NCBI GenBank assembly: GCA_964597685.1
Contig: CAZQZC010000008.1
Location: 1 to 33,296, forward strand
Source of the DNA: JBCBTJ01 sp964597685
Lineage (GTDB): Bacteria > Pseudomonadota > Alphaproteobacteria > Caulobacterales > Hyphomonadaceae
Direction of reading: 5' to 3'
DNA: 33,296 nt
Position numbers and translations under genes: made by a program. Below are positions 31,750 through 33,296 of the stretch, in pieces (positions within the stretch are counted from its first letter, which is position 1; the number at the start of each line of letters is the position of its first letter). The notes below the pieces were generated by a model. The model was not told the origin of the DNA, made no database searches, and saw nothing but the letters and a program-made list of their open reading frames with translations.

Positions 31750-32769
31750 ATGGACATCCGAACCGCTTGCGCCGGCCCCGAGGACATGGGCGCGCGCCTC
31801 GACAAATGGCTGTCGGAGCGCTTCGACGGGTTGTCGCGGTCCCGGTCGAAGGCGCTCATCGAAGCGGGCAACCTTTCGGTCGACGGCGAACCGACACTAG
31901 ACCCGCGGACAAAAATCGCAGAGGGGCGCGAATATGCGCTCACCTTGCCAGACCCCGAGCCCGCCGCGCCGGAGCCCGAAGACTTGCCGCTTGTCGTCTT
32001 GTATGAGGACGAGCACCTGATCATCGTCAACAAGGCCGCTGGCATGGCGGTGCATCCCGCCCCGGGTGTTTGGTCGGGAACGCTTGTCAACGCGCTCCTG
32101 CACCATTGCGCTGGATCGTTGTCCGGTATCGGCGGCGTGGCCCGGCCGGGGATCGTCCACCGCCTGGACAAGGAAACGTCCGGCGTCATGCTGGCTGCGA
32201 AATCCGAAGCCGCGCATGTGAAATTGGTTGAGACCTTTCAGGCCCACGACATTGAGCGCGCCTACCTCGCCGTAACGCGCGGCGCGCCCCGCCCGCTGGC
32301 GGGAACGGTCGACACGCGCGTCGCCCGCTCGACGGCCGACCGCAAGAAAATGGCGGTCGTTCGCAATCCTGACAGCGAAGCGGGTAAACGTGCAATCACC
32401 CATTACAGGGCGCTGGAGACCTTCGGCTTGCTGGACAAGGGATCAGGCTTGCCGGCTGCGGCGCTGGTCGAGTGCGTCCTCGAGACCGGGCGGACGCATC
32501 AGATCCGGGTCCATATGGCCCATATCGGCGCGCCCTTGATCGGTGATCCGGTCTACGGCAAACACCGCGGCGTCAAATCCTACGGCGCCGGCGACGCGTT
32601 CGATCACGCCGTCAAAACCGCGCGCGCCTTTTCACGTCAGGCGCTCCACGCGCGTCTTCTTGGACTTCGCCACCCGACGACGGGCGAAGAAATGCAGTTC
32701 GAGGCGCCCCCGCCTCCCGATCTTGCGGGGCTGTTGGCCGCCCTGCGCGCCATGCCCGGGCCGCGGTGA
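31750..32769 (+). CDS. rluD: RluD-family 23S rRNA pseudouridine synthase
   Basis: This 339-aa protein has an N-terminal S4 RNA-binding domain (RLDKWLSERFDGLSRSRSKA then GNLSVDG, about 15-65). The RluA/D catalytic domain follows, with GIVHRLDKETSG near residue 137 containing the catalytic Asp. LLETGRTHQIR-type sequence (LETGRTHQIRVHMAHIG) and GDPVYG follow. RluD makes pseudouridines at 1911, 1915 and 1917 in helix 69 of 23S rRNA. The neighbouring rpoH is a common alphaproteobacterial arrangement. No strong ribosome site is seen before the ATG. Confidence 0.92.
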   Translation: MDIRTACAGPEDMGARLDKWLSERFDGLSRSRSKALIEAGNLSVDGEPTLDPRTKIAEGREYALTLPDPEPAAPEPEDLPLVVLYEDEHLIIVNKAAGMAVHPAPGVWSGTLVNALLHHCAGSLSGIGGVARPGIVHRLDKETSGVMLAAKSEAAHVKLVETFQAHDIERAYLAVTRGAPRPLAGTVDTRVARSTADRKKMAVVRNPDSEAGKRAITHYRALETFGLLDKGSGLPAAALVECVLETGRTHQIRVHMAHIGAPLIGDPVYGKHRGVKSYGAGDAFDHAVKTARAFSRQALHARLLGLRHPTTGEEMQFEAPPPPDLAGLLAALRAMPGPR

Positions 32770-32927
32770 CCTTCACCTTCAGCCGCCGCGTTACTAAATT
32801 GGTGCTCGCGCGATACGTATTATGCGCAAGATATTGACAGACGCCGCCGGGCTTCGGGGCTAAAGTCGTGAGAGATCGGGGAGGGCGCCGGCTCGCTGGG
32901 CCAACCCCGCCTAATTGGAGGAATATT
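32770..32927 (+). promoter_or_regulatory. rluD-rpoH intergenic region with possible rpoH promoters
   Basis: Candidate elements are TTGGTG (32799-32804) with TATGCG (32821-32826), 16 bases apart, and a perfect TTGACA (32834-32839). A Caulobacter-like GCTAAAGTC (32859-32867) lies downstream of the TTGACA but too far for standard spacing. An eight-base palindrome ATACGTAT lies within the first spacer. A strong GGAGG precedes the rpoH ATG. Which promoter is used cannot be decided by eye. Confidence 0.35.
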
Positions 32928-33296
32928 ATGGCGCTTCCCGCCGTCGCCCTCAGCCCGGAACAGGGCCTTTCGCGATATCTCGCAGAGATCCGCAAGTTTC
33001 CCATGCTGGAGAAGGGCGAGGAATTCATGCTCGCCCGCAGTTGGCAGGAGCACGGACATACCGAGGCCGCCGAAAAGATGGTGACGTCGCACCTGCGCCT
33101 CGTCGCCAAGATCGCCATGGGCTATCGCGGGTACGGCTTGCCGATGGCGGAGGTGATCTCCGAGGGCAATGTGGGCCTGATGCAGGCGGTCAAGAAATTC
33201 GACCCTGACAAGGGATTCCGGCTGGCGACCTACGCCATGTGGTGGATCCGCGCCGCCATCCAGGAATACATCCTGCGCTCCTGGAGCCTTGTGAAG
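32928..33296 (+). CDS. rpoH: RNA polymerase heat-shock sigma factor RpoH (3' end cut by window edge)
   Basis: The ATG at 32928 follows GGAGG and opens 123 codons that run off the right edge. The sequence LSRYLAEIRKFPMLEKGEE then SHLRLVAKIAMGYRGYGLP and ISEGNVGLMQAVKKFDPDKG is sigma-70 family region 1.2-2.2. ATYAMWWIRAAIQEYILRSW is region 2.3-2.4, of the RpoH kind rather than RpoD. RpoH directs RNA polymerase to heat-shock promoters. The C-terminal region 4 lies outside the window. Confidence 0.95.
   Translation, partial: MALPAVALSPEQGLSRYLAEIRKFPMLEKGEEFMLARSWQEHGHTEAAEKMVTSHLRLVAKIAMGYRGYGLPMAEVISEGNVGLMQAVKKFDPDKGFRLATYAMWWIRAAIQEYILRSWSLVK

Noticed and set aside
32834..32867. TTGACA plus GCTAAAGTC as a clean Caulobacter-type housekeeping promoter for rpoH
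   Set aside because: The two elements are about four bases too far apart for the standard spacing, so I report only a general promoter region.
1..33296. CRISPR arrays, insertion sequences, prophage genes or replication origin
   Set aside because: I saw no regularly spaced repeats, transposase motifs, terminal inverted repeats or dnaA-box clusters. The rpmH-rnpA neighbourhood is near the origin in some bacteria, but dnaA and dnaN are not present here.

Overview
The window is chromosomal DNA from a GC-rich alphaproteobacterium. The evidence is the minus-strand run rpmH-rnpA-yidC-engB-argB-(DUF1036)-HAD nucleotidase-dapD, the rluD-rpoH pair at the right edge, and a phage-shock (psp) locus of alphaproteobacterial layout. 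The order resembles Caulobacterales/Hyphomonadaceae/Parvularculaceae-type genomes, but I cannot place it more finely. I see no phage, insertion sequence or CRISPR array. Coding is dense, with many 1-4 base start/stop overlaps.

Layout. 1-2.4 kb: tspO (cut by the left edge) divergent from an N-acyl-D-amino-acid deacylase. 2.4-3.4 kb: a clearly AT-rich island with one unrecognised four-helix membrane protein on the minus strand. 3.5-10.03 kb: the minus-strand housekeeping operon. Here rpmH lies wholly inside the only canonically started rnpA frame. 10.2-14.8 kb, plus strand: a DUF547 secreted protein, a VTT/TVP38 membrane protein, a MerA/Lpd-like flavin disulfide reductase, then an orphan sensor kinase. 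14.8-17.4 kb, minus strand: gamma-glutamyltransferase and a lipoprotein-like alpha/beta hydrolase. 17.5-18.6 kb: a P1-family (DmpA-type) aminopeptidase and tRNA-Arg(ACG). 18.6-22.6 kb: a WecG-type glycosyltransferase and pspF on the minus strand, divergent from a psp operon with a sigma-54 promoter. That operon contains a 47-aa protein, pspA with an in-frame stop, a 40-aa protein, pspB, pspC and a 63-aa protein. 22.6-24.5 kb: mnmC. 24.5-29.9 kb, plus strand: PP2C-like phosphatase, PAPS-type sulfotransferase, a photolyase-like FAD protein whose domains look circularly permuted, a small GNAT, a YcgN-family cysteine-cluster protein and a DASS/SLC13 transporter. 29.9-33.3 kb: phoD (minus), rluD (plus) and the start of rpoH (plus, cut by the right edge).

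The genes work in several units: ribosome, RNase P and membrane-protein biogenesis joined to arginine and lysine/peptidoglycan precursor synthesis; an envelope-stress module; and an uncharacterised membrane/redox trio (DUF547-VTT-reductase). The observations most worth a second look are the rpmH-inside-rnpA arrangement, the stop codon in pspA, the permuted photolyase-like protein, the unnamed small proteins of the psp operon, and the DUF547-VTT-reductase trio, whose two soluble members both carry a CX4C pair.
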